This document shows positions 24,470 through 38,246 of a DNA stretch of 64,000 nt, piece by piece. The notes under the pieces were generated by a model. It worked only from the letters and a program-made list of their open reading frames with translations, was not told where the DNA came from and ran no database searches. The translations under genes were made by a program, and so were the position numbers. The stretch is from Tipula vernalis (lineage: Eukaryota; Arthropoda; Insecta; Diptera; Tipulidae): NCBI GenBank assembly GCA_958295665.1, contig OY282560.1, positions 195,295,011 to 195,359,010 of the forward strand, read 5' to 3'. Positions within the stretch are counted from its first letter, which is position 1; the number at the start of each line of letters is the position of its first letter.

Positions 24470-27300
24470 TCGATTTCGAATTCCAATTGAAAGACGATTG
24501 ATTTGACCAAAATTAGAGGGAAATCGAAAGGTAACAAGCTGAGTGAAATTTTAAGCAGAATAATTAGGCAAAATTTTGAATTTAATTTAGAAATGAAAAA
24601 AATTTAGAATTGAAACATGAATTTTAGTAAATTATTGAGTGCCATTTACTTGAGAAAAGTTCAACATACGTTTGTGAATTTCAACATATCGAATATAAGA
24701 TACTTAAATTGGATTTAAAAATTTAAAAATTGAATTAGAATTGAATCAAAAGCTAATCGAAGTTTTCAGCAGAAATTTAGTTATAAATAGAGTTAAATAT
24801 AATTCCAATCTTTGCATACAAATTCCAACAAGGGCTTGACTAAATATTCAGTGGATTTAAAAAACAAACCTCCGGTTTTAAATCCATAAATTTTCAGTTT
24901 GAAATTGAACAAATAAAATTTTAATTGAGTTACAATTCGAATTACAACGCCAATAACATTTTGAGTGACATTTAACATGGGTTAAAAATTGATTTGGAAA
25001 TTTAGATTAGAAATTGATTAGCACATTCTGCTTGTTTTTGAGCAAAAATTTGAGTGTACAATTATTGTTCCAAACTAGATCTAAACATAATTTTAATTGT
25101 AATTAGGTTAAAATTAAGTTGCAGTATGAGATTTGATCTCAAACAACCAATAACATTATTCCTTTGCATTTAGTTTAGAAATTTGAATCGGAAATTTTGA
25201 GTGAAATTTGAATTAGGAATTTAAATTTAAAAAAATGGCTTTGGTATTCCAAACCAAATAAAATCTTTGGTATAAATTATATATAGAAATTGAATTACAA
25301 CTCGAATTTTGATTTCACAAAATTTTGACACAAATATAAGTTTGCATTGCACAATAGATGTACTTAGGTGGAGCAAAGAATAGATGTCAAGGGAAAACGA
25401 AAATACATCAAAAAAATTAGACTGAAAAAGAAAACAGTTTTAATGGATTCGAATAAAACCTTAGATGCATCAAGAATAAAATTAGATTACAATTCCATCT
25501 GGATTTTAATAAACTTTGAGTGACATTTTAATCCGAAATAAAGTTAAACTTCCAGAACTGTACTTAAATGTTGATTGTAATTTTGATCACACTCATTGAA
25601 TTAAATTGAAATAAAAACTTGAGTGAAATTTAAAGTTTTAACACATATTTAGGTATTCTACTAATTGATTAGTGAGCGGTATTTAGAGTAGTACCTTAGT
25701 TTAAAATCAAAATGGATTCGAAAAAAATTAAGATTTTTAGCCTGAAATTTAGTTCCAAGCTGTTTCCGAAATTGATCAAAATGATAAATGGAATTTTGAA
25801 TATAAATCTAGTCTAAATTGGTCAAGTGCATTCGATAAAGAGGAAATTGATTAAGATAACAAAGTTTTAAAGAGAGAAAATTAGCTTGAATTCTAAACTC
25901 GATATAATGAGTTTGAGTGAAATTTTAAGTAGAAATTGTCAAAATATTTAATGCGCTTTATGTGACTTAGTTTAAATTCTAAACACGATTACAACTAATT
26001 TTTAGAGCAAAAATCTCTAAGATTTTTTTATAAAACAAGCATTTCAATTTTAAACCGTAATTAAATAAAATCTTAAGTAGGAACTTACATTAGACACACT
26101 ATAACTACATCAAACACATGAGCTTAAATTAGGTTCAAACTTGAGTTTGGAACTTCCATAACGGCTTGAGTGAATTTAACAGAGTTTCATAACAGCCTTT
26201 AATAACAGTTTCAGTGAATTTAACAAATTTAATTAAAATTATTTCAGCAAAATATTTATTTAGAGCGGGATAAAATAAGATTTGAACAAAGTGTGGGCTA
26301 AACATTTTATTTCAATCCAATCGAGAGTAGGAGCAAAAATTTGGATGCAATTTAATTAAAAAATATTTAAAAATTAAGTTTGAATTCCAAATTTAATTAA
26401 CACAAAATTCTGGTTGATATTCAGCTAGAGAAATTTTATGAAATTTTGTTTACAAATTAAGTAAAAATTCCAACCTAGATTTGTCTAAATGTGCTTGATT
26501 AGAAATTTGAAATATAATTTCAGCTTTATTTGCAAGTACTATTGAGAATTTATTTGAGTGTTATTAGAAATGCTGGATTAAGATTGAATTTAAAACTCTA
26601 GTTTGGATCAAAAGGTTTGTTAAATTTGTATCAGAATTTTGAGCTGAAATATGGAAATATCGCAGTATTTGAATTTTAAGCAGTAATTAAGGAAAATGTT
26701 GAGTAGAAATTGAATTTGAATAGTAATTTGGACTTGAGCAAAAACATAACTAAGTTATAATTATAAAATAGAGTTGAGCAAAATTTTATGTTTAGTGAAG
26801 GCCAAATTCTGAGAAAAAGTCGTTTTTAAATTCCAAAATTTTGGTTGCAATTAGATAGAAATGTTGTTATATTTTGAATACAATGAGGCTAAAGGAGGCT
26901 AAATTCCAAACTCGATTTGAAAAAATTGACGGAGGAATTGAGTTATAACTTTGAGGGAAATTTAAAATACAAAATTTACTGTTCAATTTCAGTTTTCATT
27001 TTAAAATGTGATACGAGAAGTGTAATTTTGATATTCCAAACTGAATTTTAATTGAAACTAGTAAAAATTACAATATGAAACATGATTTCAATAAAACAAC
27101 AAAATTATTTAGTATCAGCACGATGTATAAAAGAATCTGAATTTTAAACTGTAATTGAATATAATCTTGATGGCAACTTAAATTAAAAATTGAGTTTGAA
27201 TTACAATTTGAGTTGAGCAAAAATATGAGCGTTATTTAGTTTTTCTTAATTTAAAACAAAGAAGATTATTACAAGGCAGTTACTGAACTAAATCTGAGCT
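24470..27300. repeat. 2.8-kb degenerate AATT-rich repeat region
   Basis: The sequence is built from endlessly varied motifs such as GAGTGAAATTT, TTAGAAATTGAATT, AAATTCCAA and TTTGAGTAGAAATT on the plus strand, with no exact unit. It looks like an old tandem array or a strongly biased low-complexity tract. No coding frames of note. Confidence 0.6.
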
Positions 27301-27376
27301 CGGACTTACAACTGTAAATATGAATTTCAGTATTGACTACTAAGCTAATACAAAGCAAGGAGGAGCGGATATTAGG

Positions 27377-28620
27377 CTACCAAAATTAAACATACCTGTG
27401 TTTTCAGGCGACTATACCGAGTGACAATCGTTTCACGATTTGTATGTCGCATCAATACATGATTCAGCTTTACTGTCACCGGTACAAACATTTCAGTACC
27501 TTAAAGGCCTACTTTGAGGTGAAGCCGCTAGCCTATTGCGATACTTCAGTATCATCGAAGCCAAATACATCGAAACCATACAAAAATTAATACAGAGATA
27601 TAATCGTAAACGACATACCACGAACACTTTCATCCGGACATTTTTAGAACAACCAACAATTAGTCATGCAAGCAGTCAGAACATCAAACGATTATTGGAC
27701 ACTTCGGATGAAGTGTTGCAAGGTTTAAAGGCGATGGGAGCAAATGAAGAAGATCGAGATCCATGGCTGATCTATATAATGATTAACAAATTGGACGATG
27801 AATCTAAGAATCTATGGGCACAAGAGACAGCTGACAAGGACTTTCCGACTATCCAGGATTTGCTGAATTTTCTATTACGTCGAGGTGATGCACTGCACTC
27901 TGTTCGAATTTCGAGAAAGTTAGTAGTAAACGGAGTTGCGTTCTATCAAATAAGCCAACACCTGTTAAAACTCATGTAGCAATACAAGGTCAACATTGTT
28001 ATGTTTGTCAATATGAGGGCCATATCATTTACCAATGCCCAGTATTTAATGGAATGGAGGTACGAAAATGTCGAGAAGTGGTTAAGATCAAAAGACGGTG
28101 CTTTAACTGCTTAAATGATTCACATCCAGTCTTTAAATGTTCATCCAAAAGACGATGCTTGAAGTGCAAGGGACGACATTACACTCTCGTCCACTTAGAA
28201 GGAATCGAGAAGCTATCACACAAAAAGGATGAATCAGCAAAGAACGTAGAGACAGCGGAACTAACAAGTCACTTTGGGAGCAATGGATGTCAACACATAT
28301 TACCTACTGCATTAACCGAAGTAATCACTGCTTCGGGTCAAACAATTCAATGCCATGCACTGCTTGATTCAGGTTCGCAAGTCAGTTTTATAACCGAATC
28401 AGGTTTTTATCGTTTAGGGTTACCACGGCAAAATGGGCGAATATCAATTAAAGGTCTGGGACAGGTAGAAGCTGGTATTACCAAAGGGATGGCTCACATT
28501 TCCATTAAATTACCATCAGGGCAAATTTTATCAACTAAGGTATTCATTTTAAAGCGCATAACCAGCTTCCCAATATCAATACCGACGAGTTCCAGTTCGC
28601 CAACTTCAAGCATTTACAAT
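27377..28620 (+). pseudogene. BEL/Pao gag and protease, decayed
   Basis: LPKLNIPVFSGDYTE (27377 on; DUF1759-type gag) with stops. Then the 27536-27979 frame with KLIQRYNRKRH, ASSQNIKRLLDTSDEVLQGL and IMINKLDDESKNLW. Zinc knuckles follow: CYVCQYEGHIIYQCPVF (about 27998-28048) and, in the frame from 28054, CREVVKIKRRCFNCLNDSHP with CSSKRRCLKCKGRHYTLVH. The protease is ALLDSGSQVSFITE (DSGS; about residues 103-116 of that frame), typical DUF1758 of BEL elements. Stops between gag pieces and before the RT. Confidence 0.88.
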
Positions 28621-29400
28621 TAGCCGGTCCAGAATTCTACCGAGCAAATGATGTAGATTTACTGATTGGTGTCGGTAAGTTCTTCAAAATTTTAATCGCT
28701 GGGGAACTTAAGCATCTTCATAACAATATTTGGATGGGTGGTAGCAGGAGCCATTACCGATAAATCAACTAACGAAGATAACTCAATGTGATGTGGTACA
28801 AACAGCGCGGAAGAATTTAATATCGATGAAACCCTCAAGCGAGCAGTCGAGCCAAATTTATGAATGACTATCTCACCCTGGGTCATATGGAAGAAATACC
28901 AAATACAATGACCAAAGGTGATGGTTTTTTTCTTCTCCATCACAAAGTCATTAAGGAGGATAGCTCAACAACGAAGCTTCGCGTTGTATTCGACGGTTCG
29001 GCGAAAACTAGTTCTGGCGTATCACTAAACGATTGTCTCGTGGTTAGTCCCACAGTGCAATCTACACTCTAAGCAATAATCCTGAGATTCCGAGAACATC
29101 GGATAGAATTTTTGGCCGACATTGAAAAAATGTATAGACAAATCCAAATCCATGAAGATGACACCAAATTTCAAAAAATTGTCTGGAAAGGCACACTATC
29201 GTTTTAAATTACTTACAGTCACTTATGGGTTAGCATCAGCTCCATATCTAGCTACGCGAGTCCTTAAGCAAGTTGCAGAAGACGTGTCTACATCACACTC
29301 AAAGATTGCTAACATTATCGAAAGGTCCATATATATAGATGATCTGATGACAGGTGGAGATACAATCGAAGACACAGAAAATTTGAAGACATCAATATGA
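28621..29400 (+). pseudogene. BEL/Pao reverse transcriptase, decayed
   Basis: MDYLTLGHMEEI-like sequence (28860), FFLLHHKVIKEDSSTTKLRV, VVFDGSAKTSSGVSLNDCLV, then EFLADIEKMYRQIQIHEDD in the next frame (palm motif A, with D and the aromatic). After a shift, VTYGLASAPYLATRVLKQ and ERSIYIDDLMTGG with an intact YIDD. At least two frameshifts and a stop at 29070. Catalytic residues survive but the frame does not. Confidence 0.86.
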
Positions 29401-30620
29401 AATATTTTATCCAACTACGGATTTACCCTTGGGTCTCGAATTCACCTGAAGTTATAAAAATATCCTAAGTGAAGATCAGGAACAATATATCAAAGTAATC
29501 GACGATACAATCAAATACAAGGTAATAAAGATTTTAGGTTTACAGTACGACCCCACAGACGATATATTCAAATTTCGAGTTGCATTACCAGAAAATCCAA
29601 AGGAAACTAAATGAACCATACTATCGGAAGCAGGGAAGATATTTGACCCCTTGGGTTGAATCGCACCGCTTATCAACAAAATTAAAAAATTTATCCAGCT
29701 TACTGCAGTCTATTTATTACAAGGTATCTTCGGAAACGAGAGAATTATACACAATTTTGATATCAGCAAAAACAAAGGTAGCTCCAATTAAGCAGCAAAG
29801 TCTTCCACGACTCGAACTATGCGGCGCAGTTCTATTGTCTAAGTTGATGAATCTAGTCAAAGGGGAAACGAATATCAATGTGGAATAAGTGGTTTTGTGG
29901 ACCAATTCAACAATTGTGCTCGACTGGCTGAAGAAATCAAATTCAATCGGGTGTGGTGGACCGGACCTTTTTGGCTACGAAAATCAACGGAATTGTGGCT
30001 ACCCCAACAACGAGATTATGCGAATTTTGATTTAAGTACAAATACTGTTGTTCATATATCAACCGTGCAACCTAATATATTTGACTCCTTAATTGAAAGA
30101 TTTTCGTCCTTCCACAAACTACAGCGAACAGTACCATATTGTCTCAGATACATTGCAGGTACAAGAAAGCAACAGGTAACGAAAATCACATCCAAGTTCA
30201 TAACCAGAAACGAATTATGCGATGCCCTGTTTCATATTTGCAAGTTCGACCAAAGGAATCATTTTCGGCAGGAGATTCAAGATATAGACAAATCTAGACC
30301 AATCGCGACCAGCCTAAAATCATTAAGTCTATTTATTGAAGAGTTTGGAGTTTTAAGAGTCGGGGGAAGATTAGGGAATTGCCAGGTATCATTTTTTACT
30401 AAACATCCGATTATATTATCAGCAAAATCAGTAACAACAGCATTAATTCTTGATGAAATGCATAGACAACATAAGCATGCTGGACCATCGTTTTTACTTG
30501 CCCTATCGCGACAACAATATTGGATTCCCAATGTCAGGAATTTGATTCGTAAACTATTACACAGACGTGTTCCGTGCACAAGACATAAAGCTACATGTGG
30601 ACCCAACTAATGGGCAATCT
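29401..30620 (+). pseudogene. BEL/Pao RNase H-like region and integrase zinc domain, truncated
   Basis: A relic of ILSEAGKIFDPLG (29618-29656), then AKTKVAPIKQQSLPRLELC and AVLLSKLMNLV (29768-29865), parallel to KARVAPIKQVSLPRLELQ in the first BEL element, so related but a different family. The part between VLDWL and WWTGPFWLR is deleted (one recognisable junction near 29935). The zinc domain HRQHKHAGPSFLLALSRQQYW with RRVPCTRHK is at 30460-30585. Sequence ends before the integrase core; no LTR found. Confidence 0.85.
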
Positions 30621-30929
30621 GCCGAGTTAGCGGAATATGAAAAATGAATGAAACTGGACCATTTCCAAACCAATTAAGGTAAAATTCGAGATGGTTTCGA
30701 GAAGTTATGGAATATAAAAACTGGATTAAAAGTAGACGGTAAATCATAATGAGATTGATGCCTAAATGGCAAAATTTAATTTTATGTTTTCTTGAAGTTA
30801 TATGATATTCAACTAAAGTTAGTAATTTTCACTTCAAGTATCCCAGGGGTTGTAAAATCCAAGCGAATTTTCTAATAATTTCCACAAATAACGTTGAATC
30901 CATTGACTATTCTATAACCCGTTTGCGGG
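30621..30929. other. Junction between BEL remnant and composite repeat
   Basis: AT-rich. GAAACTGGACCATTTCC near 30648-30664 could be eroded integrase (NETGPF-like) and nothing else is recognisable. Confidence 0.35.
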
Positions 30930-32897
30930 TTGAATTGGGGTTGAGATGGTGTTGCGCCAGTGTTTAGTGAGCAGTGGAGCAATCTATAAAATAAAGTGAG
31001 TGTTGGTATGTATTTACAGCTTATGTGTATGATATTTAAACAAATCCACACGACTTGACCAATTTAAACCCAACCTTACACTAATATTGTTTAACACTTA
31101 AGAAAGGTTACTGTTAATATCTCAAACATCATATTGAACCTTTTTAATTTCAAATTAAAACCTTTAGCAAATTAAATGAATGGCCAATTAGTATGGAACT
31201 TATCTATTTGTTAACTGATTTTAGTGAAATCTGACTTCAGCGATGAAAATGGGATTCTAAAATGATTTTTGGATGAAGTTCTGGAATATGGCCAAGTATG
31301 ACGGAGGTTCCCTATGTCTTAACTAATTATGATGAAAGTCGGCTTATACATTGGAAATGGGAATCTAAATTGATTGTTGGAAGAAGTTTAGGAATAAGGC
31401 CTAGTATGATGTAATTTGGCTATTTTTCAACGAATTTTAAATGTGCGATGGTAATGAAATTTTAAAATGACTTTTAGATAAAGTCTATGAAAACGGATAA
31501 AGAATATGGCTAAGTAGGACGGAACTTTGCTATTGCTTAACCAATTATTTTGCAATTCGAAATTGGGAATGAGGATTTAAAATAATATTTCTAATTCTGA
31601 AACACTGCAGCACTACCGTTATTAGTTTCAATTTTGAGGCGGGTGTCTGATACACACTATATTTTTCTAAACAAGGCCAAACTTACCGCTCTGCCAGCAG
31701 ATGGCAAGAAAAATTTCTAATGGAACTTGAATATTAGTATGGAGATAATCTTGAGCGCTTAGCAATAGGAATCGTATGTTTAGGCTGCCTTAAAGAAACC
31801 TCAACAGCTGCATGATTTACAGAACAATATAGAAGCCATTTTGGCATGTTTCTCACAACCTTGTCTAAAAATAATTTTTGGGTCACATTTCCTTCTATTA
31901 GTTGGAAACGTCAAAACTATACTCGGTTAATAGCTAAGTTATATTCTTATTGCAATTTTCATCATAATCGGTTAAGGATTAGCTAAGCTCCATCCTAATT
32001 TTCCGTTCATATTATTTGTTAAGGGGTCAATCTGAAATGTAAAAGGTTCAACTTGCAATGTAAAAGATCCAATTTTAAATGTAAAAAGTTCAGTTTGAAG
32101 TGTAATAGGATCAATTTTAAGTGTAAAACCTGTATGATGGCATTATAGTATGTTGATCGTATAATGGCAAGATGATATGATGGTAGGAAGGTGTGGTAGA
32201 TTGATGGTAAGATACACATCATGGTGTGATGGTGCGGGGTTACTATGGTACAATGGTAGGACTGTATGATGGTTTAATGGTATATTGTCATAATGGTATT
32301 ATGATACCTACCTAATGGAATAATGGTATGATTGAATGATTGTCTAAGTTTATGATGGTAAGACGATACGTATGCTGGTATGATGGTGAGTAGGGTTTGA
32401 GTTGAAATTGAGTCGGATTTGAAAGAGAAGTTCGGTTAGGGATTAAGTGGGAGGGGGTTAAGTTTAGGGTTAAATGGGAGGTTAGATTGAGTTAAGTTCA
32501 TTCATCAAGCGTGTAGCTTTCGAATCGAGTTACATTTGGGATTGGGTTGGAAAATAAGTTTTAGAGTTGAGCAAAGGGTTGAGATTTGGGTCGAGCTAAG
32601 ATGAGTTGAAGTCGAATTAGGATTTAGTTAGCTTGCATTGAGGTGTTAGTTGTTTGGTTGGGGAATTATTTTAAGAGTTGAGTTGAAAGTTAATTATGGG
32701 TTCATTTGATGGTCGTTCGGTTGGTCGTTAATTTGTTGATTGCATTTTAATATTGTATTGCGATTGAATTAGTCAAGACCAAAGTTATGATAACCTTATG
32801 AGGTTTCAGCCCTTTATATTTTTTTTTTGTTTGGTCAATAAGATTTAAGGATTTCTTTCAAGGATTTCAATACTTTGGTCTTTTTAGACCGAAGTAA
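30930..32897 (+). mobile_element. Composite repeat element, copy A (left end lost, right terminus kept)
   Basis: From about 30957 the order of blocks matches 39785-41460: GTTTAGTGAGCAG and a conserved block with AAATCCACACGACTTGACC; a ~105-bp unit array (31180-31570: GGAAATGGGATTCTAAAATG, GGAATATGGCCAAGTATGA); a ~20-bp AAATGTAAAAGGTTCAA array (32030-32130); an ATGGTATGATGGTA array (32135-32390); a GGGTTAAGTT-rich part (32390-32720); and CCTTATGAGGTTT...CCCTTTATATTTTT. The right terminus, ATTTCAATACTTTGGTC... to GAAGTAA (32862-32895), is the near-exact reverse complement of copy B's left terminus. No protein coding. Confidence 0.75.
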
Positions 32898-35800
32898 CTT
32901 GGCTTGGCCATCAATTTAGGCAGTTATTTGCATTTTTTTTGCAGTGCCATCAAAAGCGGCGAAATTTTTCAAAAATTTATTAAACAGTTACTTGAATCCG
33001 GCAACATTCAAAGGTCACGGTGTTTTCAGCGTAAATTGTGATAATTGGTTCTAAAAAATATTTAAAACATTCTAAATTCCCAAGGTAAAAATTGTGATGA
33101 TTTCCTTCGTCTCCTCGTAACATGTCACAGAGACCTATTCACTTACGTTAATGTGATTCTAGAATGCAATAAAAGCACAAAGTAATGAAATGTAGAATAC
33201 ACTCAATACTGAACAAAAATCAGCGACTATGCTCTTAGAATATAAAATTTTTGCCATGAGGTAACAGTTGGCATCATTTGGAAAAATATACTAAATGTAA
33301 GAAAAAGGCAAATTACTTTGAATTCACCCGTTCACCAGTTCTGACGCGTCTCGATTTAAAGTCTCGAAATCCAGGGTTTGATTTTTCTATTTTTATTATT
33401 TTTATTTAAATTATATGCAACGTTAGAATGGAGCTTAGTTGCATGATATGTGTTAGAATCTCAAAGTAGTCTGGTTATATTCGAGATTTTCGGGATTTTT
33501 TCAGTAAGCTTGAGACCGCCCTAAATTTTCAATTGTTTAAAACTATTGGGAAATATTAGAGTCTATTCGAAAAATAGGATGGTTCGGCTTAACATTAACT
33601 TCCTTTAACTTTTGCGTTTTGGGTTAATAGATAAATCCAATTTATTCATTTTTATTTGAATATTCCATGGCATTATGAATTCAATAAATTTTGAAGATTT
33701 TCCGATATTATTCGAAAATTTCGTTATTTCTAGTTTATTCGATAATTTGGCTTTACAAACGTACCGAAAATCCGATATTCACAAAGTTTTCTACAATTTT
33801 TAAAATACTTTGAAACTTCCAAATTTTAAGATTACTTATTTTAAAATTTGTTGTGCCTTGCAGTGTCGGGAGTGCATCAACGCAGTTAACGGGGTCCGCT
33901 ATTATTTTAAACTAGGCGATTTGTCCTAATACTAGTTATAGTTCCTTTACTAGTCCAAAACCTTTACCGGGAAACACAATTCAGTTTCCATCGATAATTT
34001 ACAATTAATTAAATTTTTTTGCTTAAATGCGTTATTGAATATAAAAATGTTTCACCGCAAACCAATACGTGGGAATAGCCTCTTGAAATTTTTACAATCC
34101 AACCACTAGTATCAAAGCTAGGATAAAATCAGGGCCATAATTGCGATCTAGTTTCTAATTTGAAATATTTTATTTAAGATTAAATCGGTACCCAAACTAA
34201 TAGAACCCAGTTACCTATTTCTCAACTATGTAGCTAAATCTACCTTTTTTAACGAAAGAGACATTTGAAGACAAGAAGTACAAGAAAATGGTAAGATATG
34301 GTTTCTCTCTCAAAGTTCCTGCAGACAAAATACCCGAAAATTACCGACCCATTATTACCACAGTGTATTAAATATATTCAAGGTTTACTTAAAGAAGATA
34401 AACAAAGGGCAAGCCGAGCTTAAGTTTCGTTAGTAAAGCAATAATTGACCGGAAACCTAATTGAATAAAACTAATTGGTAACTATTCCTAAAATATGTTA
34501 ATCAAAAATAAAATTTATGTAATCATAAATTTGAAAATCAACATATCTTGCGGTTAAAAAGTAAATGTTTAACAAAATTTACATATCACATATTACATTA
34601 GCATAAAAATGACTCAATCAGCCTCCGTCGTCATTAATCTACTAAGCTTTATGATCAAATTTCAAAATTACATATTTTATTTAGGAGTTTACATAAAAAT
34701 CACAAAATTATAATTTTTCAAATTTTCATTGGTCTTGGAGAAGATTTTTATCATCTGTTTTTTAACACTATAAATTACATAACTTTGATGATGTGAACAT
34801 AAAAGTGTAAAATAAGAATTAGCTTTTATGGTTATTGTTATACACAAATTTTATTGTTATACACAGTTTTTGGTCTCAGCACAATAAACCATAATATAAT
34901 TGTTAAAATTTATCAAGTTAAACAACAAAATATTTAAAAGCGGTTTTTACAAAATGTTAAAAGCTTGTGAATTTTTGTTTTCTATATAAAGGAAACCGTA
35001 TTCGGATTGTTGTTTATTGAGCTTTTTAGTATGCATATAACATCGCAAATAAATTTATGGATTTACTTTTGAACATGCGTCTGCCATTTGTACTAATACT
35101 CGTTTATTGAGAGTGGAATGCATTTATAGTAGATCAAATCCAAAGATTCGAATTATTTATTTCATAGGAAGTAAAATTATCAAACTTTTATTTTTTTCGC
35201 AAATAATTGTTGTGACCAGAGCAGAAAATCATAAATGGATATATGTATCTTATTTCTTTATGTAACATATTATAAATACTCGCAGTTTCCGCATAAACAA
35301 AACATACATAGTAAGATTCACTTTCATTTTACACTGATGTGATGAATTAGTATATGTAATACATTTGCGAATTGCGTTTCGCTTAATACGTGCAACAAAT
35401 TAGATTCACTTTGTGAAAGGTAAGTGCACTTTAAAATTAATAAAATGTTGCGGTAACTAAATTTGTATTGTCTCTTATAGATAATCCAGACATATTTTTT
35501 TTAATCTTGGTTAACGAACAATTTGCCTGAATTCTGATGCACCCCGAAAAGTCTAGTACCATCAGCATTTTTTTTACATATAGTAAGTATAAGTACAATC
35601 CAATGCGATTAACATAAATTATTTTAAAAATTGTTGGTGCAATTATTCGGGGAACCGTAGAAGTACCAAAGTAAAAATTAAAATGCCCATATCAGCGGTG
35701 TTTTCCGATTAACAGTTTTATCGTTTCATGTAATATGTCATAATACAAAATCAAGAATCTATGACAAAAGGCAATTTTGTTTTCGTCATTTTTGGTAATA

Positions 35801-36000
35801 TTTTGTCAACTTATTTACTTTTATATAGTGAAGTTAGAATGGGTAAGTATTATAACCGTAATACAAATTTTGTTCCTAGAATTAATCGGAAGACGTTCAG
35901 CTACACTTTAACTTATATTGTGTGCGTTTAACGTTCTTTGTAAGAAAACGAAACAAAATGGTTTGCCGATTTCTTAGTATGTCGAATAGAACTAAATAAG
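32898..36000. other. Gene-free AT-rich sequence
   Basis: 3.1 kb without a supported gene on either strand. Scattered short open frames lack similarity. Nothing resembling an RNA gene or a full transposon terminus was recognised. Confidence 0.5.
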
Positions 36001-36479
36001 GAAAAAGATTACAACGGCCATTTTGAAAAAATTCGATACTCTCCTGCTACAACATGTGAGTACAGTTCCACACAATGTGGCGGGAATAGGTCAATCTCGT
36101 ATATGATTACTAAAACTACCAACTTGATATAGCTAGTGTAGTCATAATTCGGTAACAACTGCAGTAACGTCATTTGGATTCTATAGGATTACCCTTTTAA
36201 AAAAATCAAACTACTCTCTCTCTCTCTCACTTTATTCTTTCGCCATGGCACCTCGTCTATTTTTTATTATTATTATCTTTTTATTTCTACCTACGCGCTT
36301 CGTCTTCTTTGCGTTGAGCTTACGAATTAAACGATATATGGTATTCTTTATTCAATATAGTGACATCTATTATTTGTTATGAGAAGTATTTTACGTTAAA
36401 TATAAACCCTACATTTCGGCTATCTGACTCTGCAATTGATTCTGATTGCTCGTTATTAAAAGCCGCAAAAAAAACCATG
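36001..36479. other. Possible LTR region of the minus-strand Gypsy element, with (CT)n
   Basis: Lies directly downstream (minus-strand sense) of the Gypsy integrase tail, where the 3' LTR is expected. Contains a (CT)n run at about 36214-36228. No second copy in the window, so the LTR reading is only positional. Confidence 0.35.
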
Positions 36480-37400
36480 AAAGGGTTTGCTCGACAAGCG
36501 TTGTCCAGGAATATCTTTAACGATGTATCGTTCGCCTAACAATTTACGAGGTCCCTTGAATTTTTGGCAAAAGCTTATGAATAATTCCCGGCTCGTTTAC
36601 AATGTTTCGTATAAAGACATTATCACCAACTTGATACCTGTGTGCGTCTGTACCATATGTTTAGTGTCGAAATAAACTTTATTTTTGGTTCGGTCGCGTC
36701 CATTTTGGAATACCGTCTCTTATTTCATTTAGATTTCTACTTACATTCTCATTGTGAGAATTAATAAATTATTTCAGAACATCATTTGATTTAATTTGAT
36801 TAATACCAAAAAGTGCAATTGACGGTGTAGTTCCTATAGTTCGATTCTGTGTATTGTTTATCACAAATTCAGTATTATTAAGCACAGTGTCCCAACTTTT
36901 ATTAGGTAAGGAATCAATAATTTTTGAAAGTATCGGTTTAAAGGTACGATTAATTCGTTGAAGCTGACCGTTTGATTGGGGAAACATGTACCCCGACCTG
37001 ATATTATTCGTAAAGAAAACGCTGAACTGGTTAAAGTACGATTTTAAATGTTTGACAACTTAGGTCGTATTCGTCGGGCACAGTTTCGTAAATTTACTAA
37101 AATCGTCAACTACCGCAAAAATATCCTTCGGTTATAACCTTCGGTTCATAAATAAAACATTTCATACATTTTTTAATAAACTCGTTAATGTTTTCCACCA
37201 TATTCGTGAACCAATAATTACGTCTAATTTATTCTTGTATTTCCGATATACCAGATCATCGTAAATTATTTTTGTATTTTTATGGTATCGTCTGTCAACT
37301 GAAAATGCGCCAGATTTCTCGAAAGGTTGCATTCCAATATCAATATATTTGGTGCAAGACTATAGGCGCGTCAACGTATCGCATTCTGTCATTACCACGA
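36480..37400 (-). pseudogene. Gypsy integrase, decayed
   Basis: Minus strand. 36990-36769: FPQSNGQLQRINRTFKPIL and SWDTVLNNTEFVINNTQN, where QLQRINR corresponds to the QVERxNR region; the catalytic Glu is replaced by Gln. Tail 36640-36480: QVGDNVFIRNIVNEPGIIHK, LLPK, then after a frameshift GERYIVKDIPGQRLSS-like sequence. The upstream core (37000-37400) is too eroded to place both Asp residues. No env-like frame follows. Confidence 0.75.
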
Positions 37401-37415
37401 TAACCGATCTCATAA

Positions 37416-38035
37416 TCATAGTTTAAAAAATAACAAAGCCCACCGAATTATTCGATTATTAGTATCTTGTTTTTTTAACGTCAGTTTTAATGAATTACAG
37501 TCAGTTATTAATTTGGCATGAATTCCATGTACATATACATGAACACGTTGCAGAACAATAATGATAGCAAGCGTTTCCAGTTTGTAGGAGTGATAACGTG
37601 CTTCTGTTTCGGTCGTTCGTTTGCTATAAAATGAAACAGGATGGAGATATCCACCTGCGTCCGTATGTAATTCGGTAGCTGCGCTAGAATTATATAAACT
37701 CAAAGTTGGTGACGATGCCAATCTGGACTTTAACAATGAAATGTGTCTGTTCCAACTTTATCAAATCTATAATCAGCACCTTTTTTTAACAAATCGTATA
37801 AGAGTTTAGCTAATATCGAGTAATTTTGTATAAACCATCTAAAGAAGCTTGTTAAACCGATAAAACGGTGAAGTTCGTGAACATTCTTAGGTAATGGATA
37901 ATTCTGAATTGCATAAAGATATCGCGAAGTCGGGCGAATTTCATCTTGACCAATCTCGTAACATACATTTAGTAGATTAAATCTTTAAACAATTCGGATA
38001 CAATATGTCAAACACATTTTTGAGTATTTCAAAAT
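37416..38035 (-). pseudogene. Gypsy RNase H and C-terminal part of reverse transcriptase
   Basis: RNase H: SSAATELHTDAGGYLHPVSF, SKRTTETEARYHSYKLETLA and HAKLITDCNSLKLTL (37736-37416; the DAS motif is DAG). Upstream on the same strand (37990-37740) a frame gives YEIGQDEIRPTSRYLYAIQN, YPLPKNVHELHRFIGLTSFF and LAKLLYDLLKKGADYRF, the RT thumb and connection. The piece ends at 38035 exactly at the target duplication of the inserted inverted-repeat element; the RT resumes at 38898. Confidence 0.82.
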
Positions 38036-38246
38036 TTTACTTTTTTTAATTTTTGTTGAATGTTAATTAATTCTTATAATTTCTAAATATGCTACCGGTC
38101 TTACGACACTTTTAAATGTGTTTTTATTTATTAACACGTAGAAACATATTAGTATTACGAACAGTAAATTCAACGAAAACCGGCTAATAGACAGAATTCT
38201 ATTTATTTAATTTTAACTTAATATGTTCCGAAGATTGTAAGAGAAT

